Shown here: positions 16,931 to 26,397 of the stretch, piece after piece
Layout of the letters: every line of letters starts with the position of its first letter
Position numbering within the stretch: the stretch's first letter is position 1
Assembly: GCF_018139645.1 (NCBI RefSeq)
Contig: NZ_JAGSPM010000001.1
Location: 496,001-560,000, forward strand
Direction of reading: 5' to 3'
DNA: 64,000 bases
Source: Affinundibacterium baiyunense
Lineage (GTDB): Bacteria > Pseudomonadota > Gammaproteobacteria > Burkholderiales > Burkholderiaceae_D
The notes under the pieces: generated by a model
Database searches by the model: none
What the model saw: only the letters and a program-made list of their open reading frames with translations
Told to the model about the DNA's origin: nothing
Position numbers and translations under genes: made by a program

Positions 16931-19639
16931 ATGAATATCCACTCAAAACCATACGTGTCCCACGATCACTCTCGTTTTGTAATACGTTGGCTTAATGCAA
17001 AGGACAAGCGACATCAAGAGCTTGAGAATATATCGCACTCCGCCTTGAGCAGGCATTCTTTTACAGAAATTTTACAAAACGAAATACAACAAGGCGCCTC
17101 AATGAATGCGGCGATGCGGCGATTACGCAATCTGGTTCTGGCAGGTTTAATTAAGCGCGATTTGAATGGTGCCGCGGACTTGAATGAAGTCATCAGTACG
17201 ATTAGTGACTTTGCCGACTTTGTGATTCAAACGCATCTTCAACAATTGATGTCTGAAATGGTAGAAACACATGGAACACCACTTGGAGAAGAAAGTGGCG
17301 AAGCGCAAGAATTAATCGTGCTTGGTATGGGCAAACTCGGGGGGCATGAACTCAATGTGTCATCAGATATCGATCTTATTTTTTGTTATAGCGAAAATGG
17401 CGACACCGATGCGAAGAACGGGCAACGTAGCTTGTCCAATCACGAATTCTTTAGTCGATTAGGGAAAAAACTGATCGCTGCGATCTCAGAAATTACTGAG
17501 GATGGATTTTCATTCCGCGTCGATATGGCCTTGCGCCCGAACGGTAATTCTGGCCCCTTAGTTGCCAGTTTTGGCATGGTTGAAGATTATTTCTTGGTAC
17601 AAGGACGAGAATGGGAACGCTACGCTTGGGTCAAAGCGCGGGCGATCACTGGCAAACCTGAGCACATCGCAGCATTAGAAAAAATCATATTCCCTTTCGT
17701 TTATCGGCGCTATCTCGACTACGGCGTGATTGATTCTTTGCGTAATATGCATCATCAAATTCGCGCGGAGGTAGTTCGTCAAGAAACCAGACACCCAGAG
17801 CGCGGCATTAATGTCAAACTAGGTCGAGGCGGCATACGTGAAGTCGAATTTTTAGCACAAGTATTTCAATTGATACGAGGAGGACGTGAAGCGGTGCTGC
17901 GAGACCGATCAACCCGCACCACGCTGAGAACCTTAGCAGATAAGGGAATTCTCGATGCAATTCTAGTTGAACGCCTAATGCAAGCGTATATTTTCCTGCG
18001 TGATGTCGAACATCGATTGCAATATCTGGACGATGCGCAGACACATATATTTCCAGCAAACCAAGACGATCAAAAGATCGTTGCGCAAATGATGGGATAT
18101 GCCGATATCGAATCGCTCAATCAGGTTTTACTCCCTCATATGCAATTTGTCGCAGAACAATTCGATGCAATTTTCAAAGACAAATCCGAACAAGAAGATG
18201 AAGTAATTAACACAACCACCATGTCCGCCAGCGACGCTAATGAAACCATAACCGCCTATCTGCAAACACTTGAATTCGATGATTTAAATGATGTCACGCA
18301 ACGTCTGACTGCCACTTGGCAATCAGCAAAAATGCAAGCCTTACCAGAAAGTAGTAAGGAAAAACTTGCCGCCTTGATTCATAGCGCTCTAAAAATAATT
18401 TCACAGCAAACTGAAGGGCAAGCTAACACCGTACATCGCTTGCTTGATTTTATGGAGCATATTGCTCGACGCACTGCTTACCTTTCCTTACTGAGCGAAT
18501 TTCCACATGCATTCAGGCGCGTCATTAGGATGATGAGCGCGAGTGATTGGGCTGCCAAATTTCTCAGTCGACACCCAATTTTACTCGATGAATTATTAGA
18601 CGAATCAGTGCTGCACCAAGCACCAGACTGGAATGCATTTAGCGCCGAAGTAGCAACGACCATGCATGAACAACAAGGCGATGTCGAGGCACAACTTGAT
18701 AGCCTGCGTGAGTTACATCACGCTCTTCTTTTCCGACTATTGGCGCAAGATCTTGAAGGCAAAGTAAGCGTTGAGCATCTAGCCGATTCACTTTCCAAAC
18801 TAGCTGACATCATTGTAGAAGCGGTAGTTCAGGCTGCGTGGAAAACCATCGCCAGCAGACATCGAGAAACACCGAAATTTGCAGTAATTGCATACGGAAA
18901 ATTAGGTGGAAAAGAGCTCAGCTATGCTTCTGATCTTGATTTGATTTTCCTTTACGACGATGATGACCAAGATGCGCCTGCATCCTACGCAAAATTAGCG
19001 CAACGCTTTATCACTTGGATGACCACACACACTTCATCAGGAATCTTATTTGATATTGATATCGCATTGCGCCCAGATGGTGCCAGCGGATTGATGGTCT
19101 CCTCAGTTCAAGCTTTCGAGAAATATCAAGAAAAGTCCGCGTGGTTATGGGAACACCAAGCGCTCACCAGAGCACGTTTTTGTGCTGGCGATGAATCAAT
19201 TGGTCAACAATTTGAACAAATACGAGAAAAGGTTTTACGATTACCAAGAGATGCCGCGGTATTAAAATTAGAAGTTGCCAATATGCGTAAGAAAATGCGC
19301 GACGCCAATCCAAATCGTAGCGAATTATTTGATCTAAAACATGATCACGGCGGCATGATCGATATCGAATTCATGGTGCAATATCTGGTTTTAAAGTATG
19401 CGCACGAACACCCAGAACTGACAGGCAACATAGGTAATATCGCACTACTCAATCTGTGCGGCAAGCTCGGACTAATCGACAGCAATCTCGCTACAGAAAC
19501 TGCGAACAGCTACCGCCTGCTTCGAAAATATCAACACAATATACGCCTACAAGGAGAAGAGCGTGCACGGGTGCAACCAGAAAAAGTTCTAGGAGCGGTC
19601 AGATTCAGTGAGGCATTGTGGGACGCTTTATTCGAATAA
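16931..19639 (+). CDS. glnE: Bifunctional glutamine synthetase adenylyltransferase/deadenylyltransferase
   Basis: Adds AMP to and removes AMP from glutamine synthetase in response to PII and glutamine, tuning nitrogen assimilation. From ATG 16931 it has 902 residues and two nucleotidyltransferase domains. The N-terminal deadenylylating half has GMGKLGG (about 132-138) and SSDIDLIF; the C-terminal adenylylating half has YGKLGGKELSYASDLDLIFLYDD. Between and after them are GlnE helical regions with RGGIREVEF and HGGMIDIEFMVQY. The start is uncertain: GTG at 16871 adds 20 residues, but the family N terminus begins near the ATG and neither has a clear ribosome binding site. A bidirectional terminator follows. 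Confidence 0.95.
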   Translation: MNIHSKPYVSHDHSRFVIRWLNAKDKRHQELENISHSALSRHSFTEILQNEIQQGASMNAAMRRLRNLVLAGLIKRDLNGAADLNEVISTISDFADFVIQTHLQQLMSEMVETHGTPLGEESGEAQELIVLGMGKLGGHELNVSSDIDLIFCYSENGDTDAKNGQRSLSNHEFFSRLGKKLIAAISEITEDGFSFRVDMALRPNGNSGPLVASFGMVEDYFLVQGREWERYAWVKARAITGKPEHIAALEKIIFPFVYRRYLDYGVIDSLRNMHHQIRAEVVRQETRHPERGINVKLGRGGIREVEFLAQVFQLIRGGREAVLRDRSTRTTLRTLADKGILDAILVERLMQAYIFLRDVEHRLQYLDDAQTHIFPANQDDQKIVAQMMGYADIESLNQVLLPHMQFVAEQFDAIFKDKSEQEDEVINTTTMSASDANETITAYLQTLEFDDLNDVTQRLTATWQSAKMQALPESSKEKLAALIHSALKIISQQTEGQANTVHRLLDFMEHIARRTAYLSLLSEFPHAFRRVIRMMSASDWAAKFLSRHPILLDELLDESVLHQAPDWNAFSAEVATTMHEQQGDVEAQLDSLRELHHALLFRLLAQDLEGKVSVEHLADSLSKLADIIVEAVVQAAWKTIASRHRETPKFAVIAYGKLGGKELSYASDLDLIFLYDDDDQDAPASYAKLAQRFITWMTTHTSSGILFDIDIALRPDGASGLMVSSVQAFEKYQEKSAWLWEHQALTRARFCAGDESIGQQFEQIREKVLRLPRDAAVLKLEVANMRKKMRDANPNRSELFDLKHDHGGMIDIEFMVQYLVLKYAHEHPELTGNIGNIALLNLCGKLGLIDSNLATETANSYRLLRKYQHNIRLQGEERARVQPEKVLGAVRFSEALWDALFE

Positions 19640-19672
19640 TTCATCAGACTAGATTGTTTCTTTCGGAAACAA

Positions 19673-19699
19673 AAAAGGCTTTGCAGAGCAAAGCCTTTT
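19673..19699. terminator. Bidirectional terminator between glnE and pbpG
   Basis: AAAAGGCTTTGC (19673-19684) pairs with GCAAAGCCTTTT (19688-19699) around a 3-nt loop. The A-rich and T-rich flanks let it work for both convergent genes; glnE ends 33 nt before it. Confidence 0.8.
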
Positions 19700-19732
19700 G
19701 ATAAAACCAGTTAGCCAGTAATTCGCAAAAAC

Positions 19733-20824
19733 TCAAGCCTGTGGTCGCATGCCTTGAATCAATTTTTTCACGCGGCTAGCATCCGCTAGTCGAGAATATT
19801 TACCTTTAGAATCCAAAAACACCATCACCACCGCACGGCCTTCAATAATTGCCTGCATCACTAAGCACCGTCCCGCTTCTGCGATATAGCCAGTTTTTTG
19901 TAAGCCAATATTCCAGTCAGATTTTTCTACTAAATGATTCGTCGTGCCGTATTCAAGCAAGCGTTTTCCTTTTGGATTTACCACATACTTTGTATCGGTT
20001 GAATACTCGCGAATAATTGGGTATTGATACGCAGCGTTGATTAGTTTCACTAGATCACGCGCACTCGCCACATTCTTACTTGATAAACCACTAGAATCAA
20101 CATAATGCGTATCGAGCATACCTAACTGCTTTGCCTTCGCATTCATCGCTGTGACAAATGCAGATAATCCACCTGGATAGCTACGTCCCAAGGCCGAGGC
20201 TGCACGATTCTCTGAACTCATCAATGCGATATGCAATAAATCTGCACGAGATAACTTTGCACCAATTGCCAAACGTGACCCAGTTCCTTTTTCTCTATCA
20301 AGATCTTCTGTCGTGATCTCAATCACTTCATCTAAATCTTGTTTTGCCTCAACCACAATCAAACTCGTCATCAACTTGGTAATCGATGCGATCGGTAAAG
20401 AAACTTCTGCATTTTTCTCGAACAAAACCGCAGAGCTATCTTGATCTACAACGAATGCCGCATTTGAAGCCAGAGATAAAGCATCTTTCGACTGCTTTAG
20501 ACCGACAGCGTCACCAGTGCTAGGACCATCATTGACGATCGCAGCAGTGCGAACTACTTTCTTTGATTTGATTGTTTTTTTAGATTTGCTAGCAAGCGCG
20601 ACCTGCTTACTACGCTTTACATTTTTTTTGACTTTTGACGAACTTACTTGCGTCACACTCGACTTTTTTACGCTGCTTTTCTTTGCGCGTACCTGTGTAT
20701 CTGCTGCAGCACTTACCTGTGAAACTGAAAATACTGAGGCGAGTAAAATCGTTGATAAAACAGATTTGTTTACCGAAAAACCAAACATTGATTTCACCAT
20801 GGACTTCAAACGTAGTGCAACCAT
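19733..20824 (-). CDS. pbpG: D-alanyl-D-alanine endopeptidase (PBP7-like, S11 family)
   Basis: Periplasmic serine peptidase that cleaves peptidoglycan crosslinks or trims stem peptides. The 363-residue protein has a signal peptide ending near SQVSAAAD (about 40), a Lys/Ser/Val-rich low-complexity linker (about 45-95) and the S11 domain. Its active-site motifs are SITK (S147-K150), SEN (204-206) and KTG (310-312). The missing C-terminal PBP5-type membrane domain and the length favour PBP7/PbpG over DacA, though the exact substrate is inferred. AAGGAG lies seven bases before ATG 20824. The basic linker is odd: nearly every third residue is Lys or Arg, which may bind wall polymers. Confidence 0.88.
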   Translation of the reverse strand: MVALRLKSMVKSMFGFSVNKSVLSTILLASVFSVSQVSAAADTQVRAKKSSVKKSSVTQVSSSKVKKNVKRSKQVALASKSKKTIKSKKVVRTAAIVNDGPSTGDAVGLKQSKDALSLASNAAFVVDQDSSAVLFEKNAEVSLPIASITKLMTSLIVVEAKQDLDEVIEITTEDLDREKGTGSRLAIGAKLSRADLLHIALMSSENRAASALGRSYPGGLSAFVTAMNAKAKQLGMLDTHYVDSSGLSSKNVASARDLVKLINAAYQYPIIREYSTDTKYVVNPKGKRLLEYGTTNHLVEKSDWNIGLQKTGYIAEAGRCLVMQAIIEGRAVVMVFLDSKGKYSRLADASRVKKLIQGMRPQA

Positions 20825-21091
20825 GTATTACTCCTTGAGGCAAAAAATTTCCTAACGGAACGAAGTGTAGCAAATTCTTGATAATTCGCAAGAGAATTAA
20901 AGACTTAGCTACACTTCCTCAATAGAAATCTTCAGTTTTGAATCAAAAATAAGGAAATAATATAAATTTTTTACATCAGCTTTAGAATTTACCCTGCAAA
21001 GACGCAGACGGCCAAATAAAAAACCAACCGCTTATTTCAACCACTATTTCAATTATTTCCTGATTCGTCTGATTTTCACAGTCGATCAAAC
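20825..21091. other. Intergenic region between pbpG and nitroreductase
   Basis: 267 bp holding the pbpG promoter and the 3' end region of the upstream gene. AT-rich; no hairpin or motif was recognised beyond the pbpG ribosome binding site. Confidence 0.4.
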
Positions 21092-21787
21092 TTAGTCAAG
21101 AAATTGAACAAACTCATCGACATGCGCGCGCTCTGTTTGCAGTGTGTTCTCTACTTTACTTAAATCTGCAAAGCCAAGAGACATTCCACATACCAACATT
21201 TCATCCGCGGACAACTTTAGTTCCGATGCAATAATCTTATGGTATTGAGTAAACGCGGCTTGCGGACAAGTGTCAAGCCCCCGTGCCTTCGCTGCCAACA
21301 TGACATTTTGCAGAAACATTCCGTAATCCAGCCATGAGCCCTGCTCCATAATACGATCAATGGTGAAAATGAACCCAACTGGCGCATCGAAAAATTGATA
21401 ATTCCTACCGTGCTGCGCATGCATCCCCGCTTTGTTTTCGCGACCTAGCCCAAGCGAGGCATATAAATCCCATCCAACTTTACGTCGACGATCAATGTAA
21501 GGACTGCGCCATTCGACCGGGTAATACTTATACTCTTCTGTATGTTGCTTGGCGACTTCTGGATCATTATGTGCGGACAGAATCTTTGCAGACAATTGTT
21601 TCAATCGATTGCCTGTTAACACATACACTTTCCAAGGTTGCGTATTGGTTCCAGACGGAGCGCGTGCTGCCACTTCGAGTATGGACCGAATATCTTCTTT
21701 CGCCACAGGCGTATCTAAAAATGCTCGAAGTGAGCGACGTGATCGAATGACTTGATCAACTGTTTCTTGAACAACATTTGAAATCAT
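21092..21787 (-). CDS. Nitroreductase family FMN oxidoreductase
   Basis: A 231-residue NAD(P)H-dependent flavoprotein of the nitroreductase superfamily. RRSLRAFLDTPV (about 17-28) and APSGTNTQPWKVYVL (about 43-57) are the FMN-phosphate and isoalloxazine contacts. The middle region with YYPVEWRSPYIDRRRKVGW resembles the nitrobenzoate-reductase (PnbA-like) branch, a tentative placement. GMSLGFAD near the C terminus is the usual last FMN-contacting strand. It is unrelated in detail to the deiodinase-like gene at 8958: the lid Glu-Tyr-Lys triad is absent. GGAG precedes ATG 21787. It is downstream of the DinG-type helicase by 64 nt and may be co-transcribed with it. Confidence 0.85.
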   Translation of the reverse strand: MISNVVQETVDQVIRSRRSLRAFLDTPVAKEDIRSILEVAARAPSGTNTQPWKVYVLTGNRLKQLSAKILSAHNDPEVAKQHTEEYKYYPVEWRSPYIDRRRKVGWDLYASLGLGRENKAGMHAQHGRNYQFFDAPVGFIFTIDRIMEQGSWLDYGMFLQNVMLAAKARGLDTCPQAAFTQYHKIIASELKLSADEMLVCGMSLGFADLSKVENTLQTERAHVDEFVQFLD

Positions 21788-21851
21788 ATTTATTTACTCC
21801 AAAAATTTCGGCTTAGATAAATTGAATAGTAAGCGATCACGCTACTTCAGA

Positions 21852-23870
21852 TTATTCTGATGCGCTTGATCTTGCGTGCGCCAAGTTAGCGAAAAACTTC
21901 AACACCACGGCCAACTCACGGGTGCGAGCAAATGAAGGAAGGCTCTGCCAAATACGCTTGCCATAAGGTTTAGAAATCAATCTAGGATCACATATCATGA
22001 GTACCCCACGATCTGTTTCATCTCGGATCAAGCGGCCTGCACCTTGCTTCAGATTAATGATGGCTTCTGGAAGTTGATGATGCACGAAACCGTTTAAACC
22101 CTTCTTTTCCATCGCTTCAATACGCGCTGCCAATACCGGATCGTCTGGCGGCGCAAAAGGAAGTTTATCAATCACAACTAAAGATAAAGCCTCACCACGA
22201 ACATCCACACCTTCCCAGAAACTCTGTGAACCAATGAGCACACCATTGCCAGCTGCGCGAAATCGATCTAACAATTCAGTACGGCCTGCGTCACCTTGTA
22301 CAAACAAAGGAAAATCTAAGCCACGTTGCGTGAACTCATCTTTCAATCTTTCTGCACAATGTTTAACCGCCTTGTTTGTGGTACAGAGCAAAAAAGTTCG
22401 CCCCCCAGCGGCTTCAATTACAGGCAATGCGGCATCAACAACCGCATCTGTGTACTCTCTTGAGTTTGGTTGCGGCATTCCTTCAGGTACGTATAAAACG
22501 CCCTGCTCTTGGTAATTAAACGGACTAGGCCAAGTTCGTGCAGGTTCATCCCACAATCCCATTTGTGAAACGTAATGACTAAAATCATTCTTCACCGCCA
22601 TAGTGGCAGAAGCGAAAATCCAAGTGCGCGGAACCCCTTCTCTTTGCTTGTTAAAAATCGGAGCAATCGATAATGGCGTACGATGTAATTGTAAGGAAAC
22701 CGAATATGCTTCTACCCATAGCACGCACTCTGGTTTGCCTTTCGCCTCCTTAGAATCAGGCGCAAGTTCTCGCCAATTATCTAGCTGATCTTGTAAATCA
22801 ATCGCCCGAACTCGACACTGCTCTATCGTCTCTGCTCGCTCGGCTTGCTTCTCTAAAACTTGAATCAAATCGCCCAAGCTATCTTTAAGCGTTTCTAAAT
22901 TGGGGAAAAACTCGCTCGATGGCGCAATTTGTTGCAACGATAGTCGAATGGAATCTTGTGGAAACGATAAACGTAAATCGCGCGCGGCTCGCTCTACAGG
23001 GGCGACAATTTTTGCCCATTCCGCACCATCGCGTGCATACGACAGACCTTCCGCCAACGCATCACGACAAAGTTCCAAAATCTGCGAAGTTGAAATAGTG
23101 TCGCCAAAAAACAAAGTTGCGGTTTCAGGTAATTGATGTGCCTCATCAAAAATTACCGTATTTGCCGATGGTAATAATTCGGCTATCCCAGTATCTTTCA
23201 ACGCTAAATCTGCAAAAAACAGATGATGATTGACGACGACCACATCGGCTTGCTGCGCTTCTTTTCGCGCCTTCATCACAAAACAGTCTTGATAATACTG
23301 GCACTCCGAGCCCATACAATTATCTTTTGTCGATGTCACCAAACTCCAGACGGATGCAGACTCAGGTACGCGTGCTAATTCTGCTTTATCGCCACTACTG
23401 GTTGTTTTAATGAACCGCGAAATATCACGCAGATAGCCAACATCTTCCCGCGTAGTTAATCGCCCATTTTGCAGTGTCCGCTCCAAATGAAAATGACATA
23501 GATAATTTGCACGCCCCTTCAATAAAGCGACAGAGACTGGCGCCCTTAAAACTTTTTTGATGGTTGGAATATCACGCAGATACAACTGATCTTGTAGATT
23601 TTTCGTACCTGTTGAGACGATCACTTTCCCGCCCCATAGCAAAGCTGGAATCAGATAAGCGAAAGTTTTGCCAGTGCCAGTGCCAGCCTCGGCCAATAGC
23701 GTTTTTTGACCAGCGATGGCTTGTGCGATTGCTTTCGCCATTTCGATTTGTGCCTGACGAGAACGGTATCCTTGAATCGATGCGCTTAATAATCCGCTAT
23801 CGCCAAAAATTCGCTCTACTTCAGAGTCATGAATGCCAGAATCATTCAGTGTTAAGTTATGTTCAGTCAA
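21852..23870 (-). CDS. DinG/YoaA-family iron-sulfur DNA helicase
   Basis: A 672-residue superfamily 2 XPD-like 5'-3' helicase. Walker A AGTGTGKT is at residues 62-69, and DEAH at 242-245. Four cysteines (C125, C185, C190, C196) lie between motifs Ia and II in the pattern expected for the 4Fe-4S cluster that wedges the DNA fork. Motif VI appears as QGAGRLIRDETDRG. The size and GSQSFWEGVDVRG block fit the YoaA branch, which works with the HolC clamp-loader subunit in E. coli to rescue stalled replication; that partnership is inferred. It is divergent from nothing, ends 64 nt before the nitroreductase, and follows ydcH on the same strand by 90 nt. Confidence 0.9.
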   Translation of the reverse strand: MTEHNLTLNDSGIHDSEVERIFGDSGLLSASIQGYRSRQAQIEMAKAIAQAIAGQKTLLAEAGTGTGKTFAYLIPALLWGGKVIVSTGTKNLQDQLYLRDIPTIKKVLRAPVSVALLKGRANYLCHFHLERTLQNGRLTTREDVGYLRDISRFIKTTSSGDKAELARVPESASVWSLVTSTKDNCMGSECQYYQDCFVMKARKEAQQADVVVVNHHLFFADLALKDTGIAELLPSANTVIFDEAHQLPETATLFFGDTISTSQILELCRDALAEGLSYARDGAEWAKIVAPVERAARDLRLSFPQDSIRLSLQQIAPSSEFFPNLETLKDSLGDLIQVLEKQAERAETIEQCRVRAIDLQDQLDNWRELAPDSKEAKGKPECVLWVEAYSVSLQLHRTPLSIAPIFNKQREGVPRTWIFASATMAVKNDFSHYVSQMGLWDEPARTWPSPFNYQEQGVLYVPEGMPQPNSREYTDAVVDAALPVIEAAGGRTFLLCTTNKAVKHCAERLKDEFTQRGLDFPLFVQGDAGRTELLDRFRAAGNGVLIGSQSFWEGVDVRGEALSLVVIDKLPFAPPDDPVLAARIEAMEKKGLNGFVHHQLPEAIINLKQGAGRLIRDETDRGVLMICDPRLISKPYGKRIWQSLPSFARTRELAVVLKFFANLAHARSSASE

Positions 23871-23960
23871 AATTCAGTACATTCAAATACAACACGATGC
23901 ATGCTCAGAGGACAATAAAGTTATTCTTGTTTTGCGATCTGGCATGCCAATTAAGAGCCA

Positions 23961-24161
23961 TTAGGCTGGAATATCGGGCGACAATTGCATCTTCAGTAGC
24001 GCAATATAGTCTTTTAATTGCAGCTTCCTTTTTTTTAAGCGGCGCAATTGTAACTCATCGTGATTTGGGTCTTTCACAATTGCCTCAATCACCGAATCAA
24101 GATCTCGATGTTCAACTTCTAATTCACAAATACGCATGCGAATTTGATTTGTATGGTCCAT
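23961..24161 (-). CDS. YdcH family (DUF465) small protein
   Basis: A 66-residue, highly charged helical protein. The sequence MDHTNQIRMRICELEVEHRD, then LDSVIEAI and LQLRRLKKRKLQLKDYI, matches the YdcH/DUF465 family, which forms a short antiparallel coiled coil of unknown function. ATG 24161 fits the family start; the same frame stays open much further upstream, but that stretch overlaps the divergent phosphatase gene and encodes hydrophobic sequence foreign to the family. It is 80 bp from the divergently transcribed stp gene. Confidence 0.85.
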   Translation of the reverse strand: MDHTNQIRMRICELEVEHRDLDSVIEAIVKDPNHDELQLRRLKKRKLQLKDYIALLKMQLSPDIPA

Positions 24162-24241
24162 AAGCATTAAGAACGAGTAAAATACAGCAAGTTTAATTAA
24201 AAAAATCCAGAACTTCCGACTAGTGTAATCTACCACGACGT

Positions 24242-25039
24242 ATGAGCCAATATAAGATCGAAGCAGGCACCGCTCAACATATCGGTGATCGTAAAGAACA
24301 ACAAGACCGCGTCGCACTTTTTGCTGCACCACATGCCCCTGGACACATGATGGCCGTCGTTGCTGACGGTATGGGTGGAAAAAGTGGCGGCGCCATCGCA
24401 GCAGAACAAGTTATACGCTCAGCAAAAATGCTGTTCGATGAATTTTTTCCAGGTAATGACATCCGTAAGATGCTAGAGGCGATCGTTCACGAAGCACATA
24501 CAGTTATTAAGTTATCGGCTGTATCTTCAGAAAAAGAGCCACATAGTACATTTGTTGCCGTAGTCATTTCCCCCCAAAAAGCAGTATGGGCACATGTTGG
24601 CGACTCCAGAATGTATCGTTTTGATGGTCCTAATTTTGCAGAAAGGACAAGAGATCACTCTTACGTAGAGCGTTTAGTTGATGAGGGATCGATCACGGAA
24701 GAGGAAGCAAAGACGCACAAGATGTCAAACGTACTTGTGAATGTTCTCGGCTCAAAAAATGCAATACCTTACGTTTCTTTTGGAGAAAAAGACAACTTAA
24801 CAGCGGGCGATTCATTCTTATTATGTTCAGATGGACTTTGGCATTATTTTGCCGACATCGAACTATCTGTCGCGGTTGGCGCGAGCACACCTCGTCAGGC
24901 CTCTGAGCTACTGATTAAAAAAGCCCGTGATCGTGCGAATTCTCAAGGAGATAACGTCTCATTCGCAATCGTCAAACTAGTCCCGCCACCTGTCGAACAA
25001 AAAACGTATGTCGCTGAGAAAATGACTAGAGCGATTTAA
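24242..25039 (+). CDS. PP2C-type serine/threonine protein phosphatase
   Basis: A 265-residue single-domain, metal-dependent PPM/PP2C phosphatase. The acidic metal ligands are visible in GDRKEQQDR (near 16-23), VADGMGG (40-46), GDSRMYR (about 120) and SDGLWHYF (about 198), followed by GDNVSFAIVKL with the last aspartate. This is the soluble Stp/PrpC type that reverses Hanks-type kinase phosphorylation in bacteria. No kinase gene is in the window. There is no clear ribosome binding site before ATG 24242. A terminator follows directly. Confidence 0.9.
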   Translation: MSQYKIEAGTAQHIGDRKEQQDRVALFAAPHAPGHMMAVVADGMGGKSGGAIAAEQVIRSAKMLFDEFFPGNDIRKMLEAIVHEAHTVIKLSAVSSEKEPHSTFVAVVISPQKAVWAHVGDSRMYRFDGPNFAERTRDHSYVERLVDEGSITEEEAKTHKMSNVLVNVLGSKNAIPYVSFGEKDNLTAGDSFLLCSDGLWHYFADIELSVAVGASTPRQASELLIKKARDRANSQGDNVSFAIVKLVPPPVEQKTYVAEKMTRAI

Positions 25040-25042
25040 GAT

Positions 25043-25080
25043 AAAAAAGCCTCGCAAATTTAATTTGACGAGGCTTTTTT
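25043..25080. terminator. Bidirectional terminator between the PP2C gene and flgL
   Basis: AAAAAAGCCTCG (25043-25054) pairs with CGAGGCTTTTTT (25069-25080). The intervening CAAATTTAATTTG can extend the stem. Flanked by A and T runs, it can serve both the PP2C gene (ends 25039) and the convergent flgKL operon (ends 25172). Confidence 0.82.
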
Positions 25081-25171
25081 CAAGGTTTGACAAGACTTCT
25101 TAGCAATGATGATCTGATAGCGGCAAGCATCAAAAGACAAATGCTAGTTCAAGCCTTGGTTTCAAAAACAA

Positions 25172-26386
25172 TCAATTCAGATAGTTAAATAAGGACAGAG
25201 ACGAAGTCTTGATAAATGATTGCTGCGCCGCTTGCAAAACAACTTGATTCTGATTTAACTCTGTAATTGCCTTCGCATAATCAAGATCTTGGAGTGCCGA
25301 CAATTCCTGTTTGTAAATCACGCCCATGCTCTCACCTGCTTCATTTAAATTTTGAAGCTCTTTCAACGAGGTTCCCAAGTTAGTACGTGCCAACAAAACA
25401 TTGGACAAAGATTTGTCAATATTTAAATTTGCTTGGCTCAAATTTGCGGTCAACTCCAATTTCTGAGGCACTGTTCCAGCAGGTGCACGCAAGGTATTAA
25501 TCAAGTCTGTGATTGTTTCAAATACGTTCTGATTGCCTGGTTGAATTGAAAACTTATCATTCGGACCAGGTGCCCCCGGTGTGTTTGTCAAGGTAATGTC
25601 CATGCCATCGACAGTGACCGTTTGCGGACTGGTATATGCTGTAGCTGGCACCACGACTACGCCAGTCGTTTTATTGGTAATCGTAAAGTTGGCCGCAGTA
25701 CCATCGAATTCAACCTCATAGTTATTACCAGTGAGATTGGCTGTGGTTGGAACATTAATCGCCGCCGTCGCTACTACCTGACCAACATTCGACGGATTTG
25801 GACGTACATTAAACTGTCCATTGGAAGTTCGAATGTTCCCAAATACCGCTGACCCGACTTCACTAATCGGGATTTGTCGGGATGTATCGACCTGCAAAAG
25901 GCGCGGTCCTTGATCACCATTGTATTGAGCACCACCTTGCGTCTTGGTATATGGAGCGATAGTGGAAGAGTAACCCGAAAAAAGATAGCCATCTGTTCCG
26001 TCAGTAGCATTTGCAAAACCAAGCAACTGATCTAGACTGCCTTGCAATTCGTTTGCAATATACCCACGCTCTTGATCCGTCAAAGTACCATTGCCAGCAC
26101 TGACGATCAAAGTTTTAACATTATGCAAAACAGTGGTCACATTGCTTAAAGTATCTTCCGCAATGCTTAACGTATTGGTCGCATTTTTCCGATTTACCGC
26201 ATATTGATCATTCACTGCATCAGTTTGCGTAATCACCAAAGCACGAGCAGAACCAATTGGATCGTCAGAAGGATTCAAAATGCGCCGACCTGCGGCAATT
26301 TGCTGCTGCGTTTTATTTAAGCTAACTTGCAAATCACTTATGCGCGCTCCGCCTGATTCATAAATTGTATTCGTACTGATACGCAT
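25172..26386 (-). CDS. flgL: Flagellar hook-associated protein 3
   Basis: Hook-filament junction protein. The 404-residue protein has the flagellin-like N-terminal helix (MRISTNTIYESG, then LNKTQQQIAAGRRILNPSDDP) and the C-terminal helix ending AQQSFIKTSSLSLFNYLN, which build the coiled-coil core. The central variable domain carries TVDGMDITL and PNDKFSIQP, resembling modules in FlgK next door. It follows flgK by 11 nt and shares its sigma-28 promoter. Length is near the upper end of the 300-400 residue family range. Confidence 0.95.
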   Translation of the reverse strand: MRISTNTIYESGGARISDLQVSLNKTQQQIAAGRRILNPSDDPIGSARALVITQTDAVNDQYAVNRKNATNTLSIAEDTLSNVTTVLHNVKTLIVSAGNGTLTDQERGYIANELQGSLDQLLGFANATDGTDGYLFSGYSSTIAPYTKTQGGAQYNGDQGPRLLQVDTSRQIPISEVGSAVFGNIRTSNGQFNVRPNPSNVGQVVATAAINVPTTANLTGNNYEVEFDGTAANFTITNKTTGVVVVPATAYTSPQTVTVDGMDITLTNTPGAPGPNDKFSIQPGNQNVFETITDLINTLRAPAGTVPQKLELTANLSQANLNIDKSLSNVLLARTNLGTSLKELQNLNEAGESMGVIYKQELSALQDLDYAKAITELNQNQVVLQAAQQSFIKTSSLSLFNYLN

Positions 26387-26397
26387 AACGATTCCTT

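Noticed and set aside
23961..24332. N-terminal extension of the ydcH frame to 123 codons
   Set aside because: The extra part overlaps the start of the divergent phosphatase gene and is unlike the YdcH family, whose start fits ATG 24161.
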